64,000 nt of DNA from contig NZ_JYIJ01000019.1 of NCBI RefSeq assembly GCF_001543895.1, positions 992,001 to 1,056,000 on the forward strand. Direction: 5' to 3'. Below are positions 32,166 through 41,439 of this stretch, piece by piece. The stretch comes from Carbonactinospora thermoautotrophica. Lineage in GTDB: Bacteria > Actinomycetota > Actinomycetes > Streptomycetales > Carbonactinosporaceae. Position numbers and translations under genes: made by a program. The stretch's first letter is position 1, and every line of letters begins with the position of its first letter. The notes below the pieces were generated by a model that made no database searches, had not been told where the DNA came from, and saw only the letters and a program-made list of their open reading frames with translations.

Positions 32166-33866
32166 TCACCCTTCGGGGGCCAGCACGATCCGGCGGTCGG
32201 GCTGGCCGGGCAGGTGGTAGTCCCGCTTCCACCAGGGGACGAGCCGCACCGAGAGCGGGGGCACGTTGCGGTGGAGCAGCAGGGCGTGGCCGGCGGGCAG
32301 GGTGCGCGGGTCGAGGCCGGAGCCGCGGGTGAGGGCGTCGACGCGGTCCAGGTCGTACGGGTCGGCGAGGCCGCCGAAGACCAGTTTCACGGTCGCGGCG
32401 TCCCACAGGGCGCCCGCGCCCGAGGCGCCCCAGCGGTCGCGGGCGGCGGCCAGGGAGCGCAGCGCCACCACCGGGGTGACGCCGAAGCCCGGGCCGTCGG
32501 CGAGCAGGGCAGGCAGGCCGGGGAGCGGCGCGGACTCGGCCGGGTCGTCGAGCACGAGCACCAGCGGCGGATCCAGGCGGCCGGTACCAGCAGTGCCGGC
32601 CGCGCGGCGGGCCCGCTCGACGACGTCCTGGGCGAGCGCGGTGAGCAGCGGGGTCAGTGCAGGTTCCGCGCCGCCCGCGCCCACCAGGTACAGGGTGGCG
32701 CGCTCGTCGAGGAACCGGTCGAGCGCGTCGTTCGGTGCGCAGGCCGCCAGCACCCGCGCGTCGCCGAGCGCCTCGAACACCCGGCGCACGCCGGCCCAGA
32801 TCACGGTCCGGTCGGCCGAGCCGGCCAGCTCGGCCAACTCCTCGGCCCAGCCGTCGGCCGCGCTCCCGGAGGTGCGCAGGATCCGCGCCGGCTCGGCTGT
32901 GGCGGGGTCGGCGGCCCAGGCGAGGACGTGCTTCAGCGGCCGGCCATCCAGCGCGAGCGCGTGCAGGTAGCAGCGCACCACGGCCTCCACGCGGGCGTCG
33001 GCCACGCGAGCGCCCGCGACCAGGGCGCGGGCCCGCTGCGTGGCCACCCCGGAGGCGGCGCACCCTTGCTGCGGCGCCCAGCGCACCCGGGTGCCGCCCG
33101 GTACCCGGTCGTACGGGTCGAACACGTACGCCGGGCCGAGCTTCGCCCGGAACTTGAGGGTGTGCCGGACCGGATCGGTCCGGTTCGAGACCGCCACCAC
33201 CGGTCCGGGCGCGTCCAGGAGCGCCGGCAGCAGCAGGTGCGTCGCCTTGCCGGACCGGGCCGGGCCCAGTGCGCAGCACGCGTCGTCGAGCCCCGCGTAC
33301 AGCTCGGTCCCGGAGCCGACGTCGCGCCCGAGCAGCAGCCCGATCTGGTCCCGCTTGCCGGCCAGCGAGGGCTGGGCCGCTCGGGCCCGGCGCGCCACGG
33401 CCTGGGCGGACAGGTGCTCGGCGACCGTCCCGGCGCCGGCGCTGTTGGCTGTGAGCCGCCGGGCGGCCTGCCGCCGCGTCCACCAGCGCCCGACCACGTA
33501 CGCGGTCATCAGCCAGAACAGGATCAGGCAGACGAACAGGCCCCAGAAGATCCCGGGCCGCGGCAGGCCCTGCACCTCGGCCGGGAACGCGCGCTCCGGG
33601 TGCGCCGGGTCGCGCAGCAGCGCCGGCAGCGCCACGCCCGTCTCGGTCAGGCCGAGCCCGCGCGGCCACCGGCCGTGCTGCATGATCCCGCCGAGCCCGG
33701 CGGCGAGCCACATCGAGACGGCCAGGCCCATGGCGGCGAGGACCGCGCCGAGGACCGCGTTGTCGGTGGCCCGGCGCATGGCCGGGGTGACCGGCCGCTC
33801 CGTGGGCACCGGCCCGTACTGCCGGGGGTCGGCGGGGTACGGCTCGCGCCCCGGGTGCCGACTCAT
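32166..33866 (-). CDS. VirD4/TraG-like type IV coupling ATPase
   Basis: This 566-residue membrane-anchored ATPase has two transmembrane segments (about 30-50 and 105-125), then a TraG/VirD4-like ATPase domain. The P-loop is GPARSGKAT, with Ala where Thr or Ser is canonical. The Walker B equivalent is LVLVLDDPAE, where many relatives have DE. PLPGLPALLADG and VALRSLAAARDRWG match the family's later motifs. The ATG at 33866 lies 58 bases after the VirB4-like stop. It would recruit substrates to the secretion channel encoded upstream. The changed motifs leave ATPase activity in doubt. Confidence 0.85.
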   Translation of the reverse strand: MSRHPGREPYPADPRQYGPVPTERPVTPAMRRATDNAVLGAVLAAMGLAVSMWLAAGLGGIMQHGRWPRGLGLTETGVALPALLRDPAHPERAFPAEVQGLPRPGIFWGLFVCLILFWLMTAYVVGRWWTRRQAARRLTANSAGAGTVAEHLSAQAVARRARAAQPSLAGKRDQIGLLLGRDVGSGTELYAGLDDACCALGPARSGKATHLLLPALLDAPGPVVAVSNRTDPVRHTLKFRAKLGPAYVFDPYDRVPGGTRVRWAPQQGCAASGVATQRARALVAGARVADARVEAVVRCYLHALALDGRPLKHVLAWAADPATAEPARILRTSGSAADGWAEELAELAGSADRTVIWAGVRRVFEALGDARVLAACAPNDALDRFLDERATLYLVGAGGAEPALTPLLTALAQDVVERARRAAGTAGTGRLDPPLVLVLDDPAESAPLPGLPALLADGPGFGVTPVVALRSLAAARDRWGASGAGALWDAATVKLVFGGLADPYDLDRVDALTRGSGLDPRTLPAGHALLLHRNVPPLSVRLVPWWKRDYHLPGQPDRRIVLAPEG

Positions 33867-33924
33867 GCCGCGCCGCCCTGGTACGAGCCGCCGCCCGGAA
33901 GCCGGGCTTCGGGCCGCTGCCGGG

Positions 33925-35346
33925 TCATGCTCCCACCCGCGTGGTGTCCTGCCGGGGGACGGCGTCGCCGGAACCGGGCGGGGAGGCGCCGTTCGCCTGC
34001 TCGGCCATCTTGCGCACCGCCCGCTCACGGGCGCTCTCGGTCATGGCGCGGTCGGTGTAGACGAGCGGCTTCTCGATATCGGTGACGATGTGCTTGACCA
34101 CCTGGACGTTGCCGTTGACGTCCCAGACCGCGATGCCCGGCGTCAGGGTCGGGATGATCTCGATCGCCCAGCGGGGCAGGCCGAGCACCCGGCCGGTGGC
34201 CCGGGCCTCCTCGGCCTTCTGGGCGTAGATGGTCCGGGTGGAGGCCATCTTGAGGATCGCGGCCGCCTCCTTGGCCGCCGCGCCCTCCATGACGTCGGAC
34301 AGGTGGTGGACGACCGCCACGAACGACAGGCCAAGCCGGCGCCCGAACTTGAGCAGCCGCTGGAACAGCTGCGCCACGAACGGGCTGTTGATGATGTGCC
34401 ACGCCTCCTCGACCAGGAAGATGCGCTTGATCCGGTCGGGCCGCAGCCAGGTGTGCTCCAGCCACACGCCGACGACGGCCATGAGGATGGGCATGGCGAT
34501 CGAGTTCCGGTCGATCCGGGACAGGTCGAAGACGATCAGCGGCGCATCCAGGTCGATGCCCTGCGTGGTGGGCCCGTCGAACATGCCGGCCAGGTCGCCG
34601 TCGACGAGCCGGTCGATGACCAGGGCGACGTCGAGACCCCAGTTGCGGACCTCCTCCAGCGACACGTTCATCGAGTCGGCCGCCTCCCACGTGGGGTTGC
34701 GCAGCGCCTCGACGACGTCGGTGAGCAGCGGCTGGCGGCCGGCCCGCTCGGCCTCCTCGCGCACCCGCGCGTGGGCGGCCTTCAGCGCGTACCCGGCGCG
34801 TTCCTCCAGGGGCCGCCCGGTCGCTACCTCGATGATCGTGCGCAGCAGGGCCAGCTGGCCGGTCTGGGTGATCGCCGGGTCCAGGGGGTTGAGCCGGATG
34901 CGATTGTCGGCCCCGTGGTGCGTGCCCGGCTCCAGGCGGATCGGCGTGATGCCGAGCGCCCTGGCGATGTGGTCCCATTCGCCGACGCCGTCCTCGCCCT
35001 GGGCGTCGAGCACGACGACCTGGCGGTCCCGGAAGCGTAGCTGCCGCAGGACGTACGTCTTCTCCAGGCTGGACTTGCCGTTGCCGGACTCGCCGAGCAC
35101 CAGCCAGTGCGGGGCGGGCAGCTGCTGGCCGTACAGCTGGAAGGGGTCGTAGATGTAGCCCTTGCCGCTGTACACCTCCCGGCCGATGATCACCCCGGAG
35201 TCGCCGAGGCCGGGCGCGGCGGTGGGCAGGTAGACCGCCTGGGCTTGCCGGGTCGAGGTGCGCACCGGGAGCCGCTGGGTCTCGAGCTTGCCGAAGATCA
35301 GGTTGGTGAAGGCCTCGGCCAGCCCGCTCAACGCGTCTGTCAGCAT
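33925..35346 (-). CDS. VirB4-like secretion ATPase
   Basis: This 473-residue cytoplasmic ATPase of the VirB4/TraE type has a Walker A in VLGESGNGKSSLEKTYVLRQL, a strand QVVVLDAQGED, Walker B in RIFLVEEAWHIIN and the later SFVAVVHHLSDV. It lacks the N-terminal half of full VirB4; the preceding SCO6880-like gene supplies a matching region, so the two together may equal one VirB4. It starts 4 bases after that gene's stop, which suggests tight co-translation. It should energise assembly or transport by the secretion module. Confidence 0.9.
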   Translation of the reverse strand: MLTDALSGLAEAFTNLIFGKLETQRLPVRTSTRQAQAVYLPTAAPGLGDSGVIIGREVYSGKGYIYDPFQLYGQQLPAPHWLVLGESGNGKSSLEKTYVLRQLRFRDRQVVVLDAQGEDGVGEWDHIARALGITPIRLEPGTHHGADNRIRLNPLDPAITQTGQLALLRTIIEVATGRPLEERAGYALKAAHARVREEAERAGRQPLLTDVVEALRNPTWEAADSMNVSLEEVRNWGLDVALVIDRLVDGDLAGMFDGPTTQGIDLDAPLIVFDLSRIDRNSIAMPILMAVVGVWLEHTWLRPDRIKRIFLVEEAWHIINSPFVAQLFQRLLKFGRRLGLSFVAVVHHLSDVMEGAAAKEAAAILKMASTRTIYAQKAEEARATGRVLGLPRWAIEIIPTLTPGIAVWDVNGNVQVVKHIVTDIEKPLVYTDRAMTESARERAVRKMAEQANGASPPGSGDAVPRQDTTRVGA

Positions 35347-35350
35347 CGGC

Positions 35351-36877
35351 TCACCTCCGGATGCCGGTCGCGAACGGGAGAGTGTTCACGAACGCCCGGT
35401 GGTGTTCCCGATCGCACCACTCGAGCTTGAGGAAGCTCTTGCCGGCCGCGGCCCGGATCGTCCGCTTGTCGCGGGCGAGCAGTTCCGGGTCGCGCGACGA
35501 CACGGTGATGTAGCCGACCAGGTTGACGCCGGCAGCCCCGGATGCCAGGTCCTCGCCGCGCTGGTCGACGCGGTGGGCGTGGGCGAAGTCGCGGGGGTCG
35601 GCGACCCGGTTCAGCTTGGCCGCCCGGGCCTGTTCGGCCTGCTCGTTGACCTTCTCGGTCAGCATGCGTTCGATGGCGACGTCGGTCGGCTCCAGGTCCA
35701 TGGTCACGGCCACGGTCCGGATCACGTCCGGTGTGTGCACGAGCAGGGGCGCGAGGAAGTTCACCCCGACCGGGGTCAGCGGCCACTCCTTGATCCACGC
35801 GGTGGCGTGGCACCAGGGCTCGCGGGTCTCCGACTCGCGGGTCTTCGACCGCAGGTACTGCGGGTGCGTGGCGTCCAGCTCCGCCGGCCAGGCGTTCCGC
35901 CGCGTCATGGTCTGGATCGCGTCGATGGGGTGCGACGGGTCGTACATGGAGTGGATCAGCGACGCCAGCCGCGCCGGGCTCATCGGGTGGCGTACCTTGA
36001 TGTCGGCCTCGGCGAGCCGGGCGCAGATGTCCGACATCTCGCGGGCCATGATCGCCGCGAGCCCGACGTCGCCGCCGCCGTAGTGCATGGCCTCGGCGGC
36101 CAGGTCACGGGTGTACGGCATGCAGGCGACGAGGAAGTTCCGGTGCTGCTCGCTGGAGGTGGAGACCATGCGCTGGAGCTGGTCGTAGGAGTCCTTGATC
36201 CATTGCGGCGCGTCAGGGTCGCCGCGGCGCTCGACGTCCTTGACGTGCGCGTACGGGTCGGCCGGCAGGGTACGGGCGATCATCTGCAGCCGGGTGACGA
36301 ACCCGTCGCCGTTGGCGATGTGCTGGAGCAGGTTCCCGAACCGCTCGACCAGCGCCTCCTGGTCCTCGGAGTCCCGCAGCCCCACGCCGGGGCCCTCGAT
36401 CTCCAGCGCGCAGGTGATCGTGCGCCGGTCCTGGTGCAGGAGGATGGCCAGCTCTTCCATGCCGAACGACGCGGTCAGCCAGCGGATCCGGCCGATGCCG
36501 GGGGGCGGGCCGATGTCCACCTCGGTGCCGTCCAGCCGGGTGCCCGCCTCCATGGCGCCGGACCGGTACCGCGCCTGCCCGGAGCGCAGCAGCTTGCGGT
36601 ACGACCGGTCGATCTCGAACCACTTGTAGATGGTCCGCTTGCGGTACGGCATGAAGACGATCGCGAACCCCAGCAGCGGACCGCCGACCAGTCCGAGCAC
36701 ACGCAGCGGCAGCCAGGGGATGAACAGGCCGGAGAGCATGCCGATCGCGCAGCCGACGATGATCACCAGGATCTCGCCGTTCTCCCGGTTGCGGCCGACG
36801 ATCGCGCTCGGCCGGGCCTTGCCGATCAGGTAGGTCCGACGCCGGGTGGGGGGCCGTTCGGTGGGTGTCGTGGTCAT
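35351..36877 (-). CDS. SCO6880-like membrane protein (type IV secretion)
   Basis: This 508-residue protein has two membrane helices close to the N-terminus (about 36-58 and 61-78: ILVIIVGCAIGMLSGLFIPW, VLGLVGGPLLGFAIVFMP). A large cytoplasmic part follows, with segments such as TASFGMEELAILLHQDRR and LPADPYAHVKDVERRGDP. It matches the SCO6880 type found in actinomycete type IV-like clusters, a PrgI-like membrane part fused to a VirB4 N-terminal-like domain. It lies 3 bases from the VirB6-like gene upstream and 4 from the VirB4-like gene downstream. Confidence 0.87.
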   Translation of the reverse strand: MTTTPTERPPTRRRTYLIGKARPSAIVGRNRENGEILVIIVGCAIGMLSGLFIPWLPLRVLGLVGGPLLGFAIVFMPYRKRTIYKWFEIDRSYRKLLRSGQARYRSGAMEAGTRLDGTEVDIGPPPGIGRIRWLTASFGMEELAILLHQDRRTITCALEIEGPGVGLRDSEDQEALVERFGNLLQHIANGDGFVTRLQMIARTLPADPYAHVKDVERRGDPDAPQWIKDSYDQLQRMVSTSSEQHRNFLVACMPYTRDLAAEAMHYGGGDVGLAAIMAREMSDICARLAEADIKVRHPMSPARLASLIHSMYDPSHPIDAIQTMTRRNAWPAELDATHPQYLRSKTRESETREPWCHATAWIKEWPLTPVGVNFLAPLLVHTPDVIRTVAVTMDLEPTDVAIERMLTEKVNEQAEQARAAKLNRVADPRDFAHAHRVDQRGEDLASGAAGVNLVGYITVSSRDPELLARDKRTIRAAAGKSFLKLEWCDREHHRAFVNTLPFATGIRR

Positions 36878-36880
36878 GGA

Positions 36881-38296
36881 TCATCCTCCAGCGGCGTCGC
36901 GTCCCGGGGTGTCGGACGGGGGAGCGGGCGGGGGCGGCGGGGGCGGCGGAGCGGGCGGGTCCTGCCGGGTGGCCGCCCGGTAGGCGGCGCCCGCGGCGTT
37001 GCGGACCGTGTGCGCCGCCACACCCGCGGCCATGACCCCGGCCGTGGCCGGGAGCGAGGCGGCGCTGGCGGCGGCCGCCTCGGCCCTGGGTGTTCGGTTG
37101 CCGTGCGCGGCGATGCCCTCGCGCATGAACGTGGCCGGGCCGGTGATGATCGCCGGAGCGGTCGAGGTGGCGGAGCGTCGACTCGCGTACAGGGCGGCCA
37201 TGTCGTCGCCGAAGACCGGTACGAACCGGTAAATCGCCGCGCTGGCGAAGATCGACAGGAACATGATCGCCAGACCGGTGAGCACTGTGGAGAACGGGTC
37301 GCCGTCGCTGCTCGTGGTCACCGCGGTGGCCAGGCTCAGCACGATGATGATGATCGGCTTGCACAGGTCGATCGCGATCATGATGCCGGCCCAACGGCGC
37401 ACGTGGTGCCACAGGTTACGGTCGACCAGGCCGGAGTAGACGGCCGTGCCGAGCACCGCGCCGACGTACAGCATCGCGGCGCGCACCAGCAGCTCCACCC
37501 AGATGATCGCGGCGGCCAGCACGGCCAGTAGCGCCACGAAGATCAGCATGATCGGGCCGCCGCCGATGTCGCCTTCTTCGATGGTCGACGCGAAGGCCTG
37601 GAGGAAGTTGTGGGTGTCCTGTTTCGTCCCGGACGCGATCGCGTACGTGACCGCGTCGGTGACCTGGACCATCAGCGCGAGCACCAGCGGGGTGAAGGCG
37701 CTCGCGATCACGGTCAGCCACAGGTAACCGATCGCCTCGCCGAACGCCTCGGTGATCGGCGCCCCGCGCACCGCGCGCTTGGTCACGGCGAGGAGCCACA
37801 GGATCATCGTGAGGATCGTCGAGGCGGCGAAGACGACCGAGTACTGCTTGATGAAGTTCGGGTTGGTGAAGTCCACCTGGGTGGTGGCGTCCACCGCCTC
37901 GGCCAGCTTGCGGATGATCCATGCGGCCGCCGTGGCGCAGCCGTCGGCCACGGTCTCCAGCGGGTTGAACGGGTTCATCGCCGCCGGGAAGAAGCCGCCG
38001 CCCTGGTCGGCGCCACGGTCCATGATGTAGCACCAGTTGTTGACCGGCCCGACCGCCCGTTGGCACTGCTCGAACTTGTCCGGGTCGTTCGGCGTCTGCT
38101 GCGGGTTCGGGTGCGTCGGCCCGGGCGGCTCTGAGGGGTCGGCCGGATCCGAGGGGATGACCGGGTCCAAGGAGACGACCGGGGTGGGCTGGTCCGGCGG
38201 CGCCGCGTGGGCCGGATCAGCGGCGAACAACGCGCCCGCGAGCGGTACCGCGACCCAGAGGGCGACCGCGCCCACGCGCCGAAACTTAACGCCCAT
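36881..38296 (-). CDS. VirB6/TrbL-like polytopic channel protein
   Basis: This 471-residue membrane protein has a signal-like N-terminus cleaved near AHAAPP, a Pro-rich exported stretch, and two Cys around CQRAVGPVNNWC. About six membrane helices follow between 135 and 370, including YSVVFAASTILTMILWLLAV and AAIIWVELLVRAAMLYVG. The C-terminus ends in a poly-Pro tail (about 445-460). The topology fits a VirB6/TrbL inner-channel component. The ATG at 38296 lies inside the 3' end of the upstream gene (11-base overlap). Confidence 0.87.
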   Translation of the reverse strand: MGVKFRRVGAVALWVAVPLAGALFAADPAHAAPPDQPTPVVSLDPVIPSDPADPSEPPGPTHPNPQQTPNDPDKFEQCQRAVGPVNNWCYIMDRGADQGGGFFPAAMNPFNPLETVADGCATAAAWIIRKLAEAVDATTQVDFTNPNFIKQYSVVFAASTILTMILWLLAVTKRAVRGAPITEAFGEAIGYLWLTVIASAFTPLVLALMVQVTDAVTYAIASGTKQDTHNFLQAFASTIEEGDIGGGPIMLIFVALLAVLAAAIIWVELLVRAAMLYVGAVLGTAVYSGLVDRNLWHHVRRWAGIMIAIDLCKPIIIIVLSLATAVTTSSDGDPFSTVLTGLAIMFLSIFASAAIYRFVPVFGDDMAALYASRRSATSTAPAIITGPATFMREGIAAHGNRTPRAEAAAASAASLPATAGVMAAGVAAHTVRNAAGAAYRAATRQDPPAPPPPPPPPAPPSDTPGRDAAGG

Positions 38297-39101
38297 ACCG
38301 CAGCCCTCCGAACTGGTCGACGGCACGCTTCATCTCTTCGGGACTGGAAACCGGTTGCGACCCGTTGACCGGTGTCGGCCCCTCGCGTTGGCTCACGTCG
38401 GCCAGCTTCCAGTCGTGGTCGACCCAGCGCAGCACCACCGTCGTGGTGTTCCACCACTCGGTCACCGGTTTGGTGGACTCCTTGCCGGCCAGCCCGATGA
38501 CGCCGACGTTCCACACCTCGACGGTGGCTTCCCGGGGCGAGTACTTCACGGTCTTGGTGCCGATCGGGATCGTCCGGTACACGAAGCTCTGGCCCTTGGG
38601 CGGGTTCCCGCCCTTGTCCAGGCCGAGCCCGGGCAGCATCGCCGTGAAGACCTGGTCCAGGTCCCGCTGGAGGGAGGACTTCACCGCCGGGTCGGCGATC
38701 GCGTCCACGATCGCCCGGCGGGAGGCCGGTTTGACCATGGCTTCGGAGCCGTACGTCGTCACGTAGTTCGCGGCGGCGGACTCCGCGCCTGCCCGGTCGT
38801 GCGCGTAACCCACGGGCACGCCGGCCCGGGTACCCCCGGTGGGGATGACCCCGGTGATCGGGGTGGCCGGCGTGCCCGCGGCGGCCGATCCGTCGGCGGA
38901 GTCCTCAGCAGAGCCGGTCGCCGGGCTCACCGCGCCCGTGGCACCGCCGTACCGGTTCGCGTACGTGAGCCCGACGGCGAAGAGCACGATGATCGCCAAC
39001 GCGAGCAGCCCTGACCTGCGGTGGGACGGCCGCGGGGCGCGCTCGTCGTCGGGCAGCAGCACCCGGGTGCGGGGCTGCTCGTCCGTGATCGGTCGGTTCA
39101 T
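38286..39101 (-). CDS. Single-pass conjugation-type membrane protein
   Basis: This 271-residue protein has a short cytoplasmic N-terminus, one membrane helix at about 31-48 (GLLALAIIVLFAVGLTYA), a Ser/Ala/Gly linker and an extracellular domain from about 90. The domain includes VYRTIPIGTKTVKYSP and VLRWVDHDWKLADVSQ, reminiscent of NTF2-like TcpC/VirB8-type proteins of Gram-positive transfer systems. The ATG at 39101 has no strong ribosome site. It overlaps the VirB6-like gene by 11 bases. Confidence 0.8.
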   Translation of the reverse strand: MNRPITDEQPRTRVLLPDDERAPRPSHRRSGLLALAIIVLFAVGLTYANRYGGATGAVSPATGSAEDSADGSAAAGTPATPITGVIPTGGTRAGVPVGYAHDRAGAESAAANYVTTYGSEAMVKPASRRAIVDAIADPAVKSSLQRDLDQVFTAMLPGLGLDKGGNPPKGQSFVYRTIPIGTKTVKYSPREATVEVWNVGVIGLAGKESTKPVTEWWNTTTVVLRWVDHDWKLADVSQREGPTPVNGSQPVSSPEEMKRAVDQFGGLRYGR

Positions 39102-39335
39102 CGGGGCCCCCCTCCCCCGGGAAGGCCGACGGCGGTTCGGGCCGTGCCGGTCCGCCGGATCCTCGGACCCCTGGACGGAATCTGCCCCCAGCACGCCGAC
39201 CGCCCCCACCTGGGGGCGGCTGACCAGGCAACGCCAGGTACGCCGGCGGGTGAGGAGAATCCCCGGCCGGCAGCGGTAGGGACCCGTGGACTGGACATGA
39301 CGGCCCGCTTCCTGGGGCTGGCTGGCAGCGGACGG

Positions 39336-39644
39336 TTAGATGGCCATCCCGTACACGATCGTGAAGAGCGTCCCCAGCGACCCGATGATGAAGACCCCGG
39401 TGAGCCCCGCGATGATCAGGCCCTTGCCCTGCTCGGCGCTGAAGGTGTCGCGCAGGGCCGTCGAGCCGATGCGCTGCTTGGCCGCGCCCCACACGGCGAT
39501 CGCCATGCAGACGAGGATCGCGAAGGCCATGATCACCTCAACCATCACCCGGGCCTCCTGCCCCAGCTGGGCGAAGGGGCCCCAGTCAGGCGCGATGCCC
39601 TTGATGATCGTGTCGATGTTCCCGTTCGCGGCGAGGAAACTCAT
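39336..39644 (-). CDS. Small two-helix membrane protein, pilin-like
   Basis: This 102-residue protein has a short polar N-terminus and two hydrophobic helices at about 33-53 (VMVEVIMAFAILVCMAIAVWG) and 76-100 (GLIIAGLTGVFIIGSLGTLF). The layout resembles VirB2/TrbC-type or small transfer membrane subunits. It is the first gene of the secretion module on this strand. A 234-base gap separates its stop from the next gene. The substrate of the system is unknown. Confidence 0.75.
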   Translation of the reverse strand: MSFLAANGNIDTIIKGIAPDWGPFAQLGQEARVMVEVIMAFAILVCMAIAVWGAAKQRIGSTALRDTFSAEQGKGLIIAGLTGVFIIGSLGTLFTIVYGMAI

Positions 39645-39966
39645 CGGACGCCCCCGATCCTGCGTCTCGTCCGCCCGGTCAGGCGGAGTCTCCTTGACTT
39701 CGGCTATGCGCTCCGACCGAAGCGCAGGGTGTCTGGAGGCAGACTAACCCGTTTACCGTGTGTATCACGGTTGATTGCGCTGAGCAATCACCGGGCGTAA
39801 AAAGGACGGAGCAGGCGGGCGGTGCTCCTTGATCCATGGGAGTATCACCGAAGACCCGTCGACCGCTGGACGCAAGACGATACCCGGATCCGTGACACTC
39901 TCGGGGGTGTGAGATGGAGACCGGTGCCACCGCCGGTCCCCGTCCTGACTGGGGGCGGGGCCGACG
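39645..39966. other. 322-base divergent intergenic region
   Basis: The stretch separates the secretion module (-) from the NlpC/P60 gene (+) and must carry both promoters. An inverted repeat TGATTGC at 39772-39778 with GCAATCA at 39784-39790 lies in a locally AT-rich patch around 39745-39800. No gene is supported here. Confidence 0.5.
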
Positions 39967-41082
39967 ATGAAGCGCACGGCTCTCATCGTGGGCGCGCTGT
40001 GCGTCGCACTCGTCGGCGCGCCGCTGGTGACCGTCGGCCTGGTCGTGGCCGGCACCTTCTTCGTCGCCAACTCGACGAAGCATCTGGCGCCCAAGGCGGT
40101 ACCGCCGAACATCGCGACGCTCTTCGAGAAGTACGGATCGTGGTGCCCCGAGATCAACCCCGCCCTGCTGGCGGCTCAGATCTACCAGGAGAGCGGGTTC
40201 AACCCCCAGGTGGTCAGCCCGGCCGGGGCGCGTGGCATAGCCCAGTTCATGCCCGGCACCTGGGCCGTGCACGGCGGGGACTACGACCACGACGGCAGGG
40301 CCGACGTGTACGACCCTGAGGACGCGATCCCCTCGGCGGCCAAGTACGACTGCGAGCTCGCCCGGGCCGTCAAGGGCCGGGTGCGGATCGACACGGTCGA
40401 CGCGATGCTCGCCGCGTACAACGCCGGCCTCGGCGCCGTCTTGAAGTACGCCGGCATCCCGCCCTACGAGGAGACCCGGAACTACGTCAAGCGGATCCGC
40501 AAGCTGGAGGAGCGGTTCGCCGCGCCGACCGAGCCGACGGTTGTGCCGGCCTCCCAGCCGGCGGTCAAGGCGCTCCAGTTCGCCTACAGCAAGCTCGGCA
40601 CGCCCTACCTGTGGGGCGGCGAGGGCGGCCCGGATGACGACGGCCGCTTCGACTGCTCGGGCCTGACCCAGGCGGCGTACCGGTTCGCAGGGATAGAGAT
40701 CAGCCGGACGTCGCGCACCCAGTGGTACGACGGCCCGCACGTCCCGCGCGACCAGCTTCAGCCGGGTGACCTGGTGTTCTTCGCCTACGACACCAACGAC
40801 CCCAGCACGATCCACCACGTCGGCATCTACGTGGACAACGGGCAGATGATCCACGCCCCGTACACGGGCGCGCGGATCCGGTTCGGCAAGGTCGACCAGC
40901 CCGACTACATCGGTGCGGTGCGGATCGTGGACGGGCCGAAGGCGGCCGGCCCGTGGGAGCCGACGATCTCCCAGGTACGGGAGCGGGCCTCGAAGGGCCG
41001 GGACCAGGGGGTGGCCGGCGTGCCCGGCCGTCTGGTCGGGCTGGGGCGGCGTGACAGCCAGTTCGCCCCGGCTCGTCGGTGA
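39967..41082 (+). CDS. Lytic transglycosylase-NlpC/P60 cell-wall hydrolase
   Basis: This 371-residue secreted or membrane-anchored bifunctional peptidoglycan enzyme begins with a signal/anchor helix at about 3-33. A lytic transglycosylase domain covers about 45-175, with catalytic Glu in AAQIYQESGFNPQ, then GARGIAQFMPGTW and AAYNAG. An NlpC/P60 endopeptidase covers about 195-315, with catalytic Cys in FDCSGLTQAAY and His in HHVGIYVDNG. Such enzymes open the wall for Gram-positive transfer machines. Its divergence from the type IV-like genes supports that role, though a general wall-growth role is possible. Confidence 0.93.
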   Translation: MKRTALIVGALCVALVGAPLVTVGLVVAGTFFVANSTKHLAPKAVPPNIATLFEKYGSWCPEINPALLAAQIYQESGFNPQVVSPAGARGIAQFMPGTWAVHGGDYDHDGRADVYDPEDAIPSAAKYDCELARAVKGRVRIDTVDAMLAAYNAGLGAVLKYAGIPPYEETRNYVKRIRKLEERFAAPTEPTVVPASQPAVKALQFAYSKLGTPYLWGGEGGPDDDGRFDCSGLTQAAYRFAGIEISRTSRTQWYDGPHVPRDQLQPGDLVFFAYDTNDPSTIHHVGIYVDNGQMIHAPYTGARIRFGKVDQPDYIGAVRIVDGPKAAGPWEPTISQVRERASKGRDQGVAGVPGRLVGLGRRDSQFAPARR

Positions 41083-41439
41083 TCGTGGGTTGGCTGCCGT
41101 TACGGCCACCGCGTGATCCTGACGCGGCGGTGCGTCATCTCGCCGCGCGTCCACGGAGGCATGGGTCCTGCGGTCGATGCCGGCCTGCTCGCCCAGCCGG
41201 CGGGGGCGGCATCCGGCGACCTGGCTTCACCGCCGCGGCCAGGCTCGTCACCGAACTCTCGTGACCCCGGCTTTTCAAGCTTGGTAACGAGTCGGCCACG
41301 CAAATATCACGACGGGAGAACCGTGTCGGCTATCTGACAAGGAAAATCAAATTCGCTCGTTCGGGTTATCCGGCGAGATTCACCACCGGTTCGGTGGCAC
41401 CATGGCGGACGCTCACCCAAGTGTCTGAGGAGTCGCGCT
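41083..41439. other. 357-base gap before the lipoprotein gene
   Basis: No gene is supported. The first half is GC-rich with no coding look. From about 41270 to 41350 the sequence is AT-richer (cttggtaacg, aaatatcacg, gacaaggaaaatc) and probably holds the lipoprotein promoter. I considered a c-di-AMP riboswitch for the wall-hydrolase region and saw no convincing match here. Confidence 0.4.

Noticed and set aside
35258..37531. A 757-codon open frame on the plus strand
   Set aside because: Antisense to the secretion genes with low-complexity composition; the minus-strand genes have clear motifs.
39820..41439. c-di-AMP (ydaO-type) riboswitch near the NlpC/P60 gene
   Set aside because: Such riboswitches are common before actinomycete wall hydrolases, but I could not find the conserved core in the upstream sequence.
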